NCBI GenBank assembly: GCA_000934455.1
Contig: KN883989.1
Location: 6,851-34,179, forward strand
Direction of reading: 5' to 3'
Length of the DNA: 27,329 bases
Source: Apostichopus parvimensis
Taxonomy: Eukaryota; Echinodermata; Holothuroidea; Aspidochirotida; Stichopodidae
Position 1 is the first letter of the stretch, and the number at the start of each line of letters is the position of its first letter. Below the pieces are notes generated by a model. The model ran no database searches, had not been told where the DNA came from, and was given only the letters and a program-made list of their open reading frames with translations. The translations under genes and the position numbers were made by a program. Positions 26,641-27,329 of the stretch are shown in pieces.

Positions 26641-26676
<36 letters not shown>

Positions 26677-27329
26677 ATCTCTGGAGTATTCTTGTAAGTT
26701 AAAAGAAATACATTGAAGACTGCTTGTGCTTATTAGTGTAATGTCCGAGTTATTATTTACAAGTTTTTATTGATTTCTTCCAGAGTGATTTCACCAAGAT
26801 TTTTCAATGTAATTTTGTGCAGCAGATATACGTCTTTAAGAGATTCAGATAAGTTTGAAATAAGTTTTTAATAATCAATATGAATAATTTTAAGTGGTGT
26901 TTAAGTAGTGTTTAGGTATGTTTAAGTAGTGTTTTAGAGTAACTCACACTACCATATCTTTTACGGTCTCTCATTGGCATGTGCCTTTTTGGAATCTGTG
27001 TAACAATATCTATGTTACATTTTAAATAGATCCAGATGAAATAGGTAAGTTTGCAATATGCAGTTATTTGCAGTAATTTGTTATGCAAATGATATTGCAT
27101 AAATATCTAAATATTGTCGGTAAAGGCAAGTCAAAATTGTCTTGAAGTTTAGTTATTGTCATACCTTGTAAGCAAAATCTGTGATAAATGACCCAGTATT
27201 GAAATTGCCGAGTACGTATGTCCAATATATATATCCTGGATTCTCAAAGCTTGTGTGTTGTGGTTGTTCGTACAACAAGTCATGTGATTGATTGTCTCAC
27301 TGAGAATTTGATAGCCTGATAAAAAAAGA
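25946..27329. other. 3' intergenic region
   Basis: No gene was recognised on either strand to the end of the window. The stretch has a 29-nt T run at 26644-26672 and a short repetition of TTTAAGTAGTGTTT at 26899-26935. The open frame at 26400-26702 is composition-driven and has no recognisable homology. Confidence 0.5.

Overview
The window is animal nuclear DNA. It is AT-rich and intron-rich, with GT-AG splice sites, AATAAA poly(A) signals, and SINE, LINE and MITE debris. Two complete protein-coding genes lie head-to-tail on the + strand. The protein sequences and the repeats fit a marine deuterostome invertebrate, most likely an echinoderm and perhaps a sea cucumber. That placement is inference from family resemblance and style, not from a marker gene.

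Gene 1 (563-6138, seven coding exons) is RSPH1, the MORN-repeat protein of the ciliary radial spoke head. Every splice junction can be placed and the spliced frame is 338 residues. A forkhead/FOXJ1-type site, RFX-like half sites and an inverted CCAAT box lie 65-120 bp upstream of its start codon, as expected for a motile-cilium gene.

Gene 2 (9267-24314, fourteen coding-exon positions) is a TMEM145 homologue. The protein has a signal peptide, a GOLD-like cysteine-containing ectodomain and a seven-helix membrane domain. The spliced frame is 536 residues if exon 6 and exon 13 are each used once.

The most interesting structure is repeated exon-associated duplication inside TMEM145. (a) Exon 6, encoding TM1, exists as two diverged copies of exactly 72 nt with identical phases, a mutually-exclusive-exon candidate. 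(b) Intron 8 is largely built of about ten decayed copies of the 3' end of exon 8 together with its 5' splice site. (c) Intron 11 does the same with the 3' end and donor of exon 11, four extra copies at 101-117 bp spacing. (d) Exon 13 and its flanks are duplicated at a 370 bp offset with identical coding sequence. Introns 8 and 11 therefore carry ladders of decoy donor-like sites.

Other contents are a two-copy inverted MITE-like family (RSPH1 intron 2 and the intergenic region), a 5'-truncated CR1/L2-like LINE in TMEM145 intron 1, and a tRNA-like cloverleaf with a Pol III-type T run in intron 3. There are also two further tRNA-derived SINE-like segments, a 31-bp hairpin satellite containing a 50-N assembly gap, an intronic TATTTGTAT minisatellite, and an 11-copy 65-bp satellite downstream of TMEM145. 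No CRISPR, rRNA or prokaryotic feature is present.
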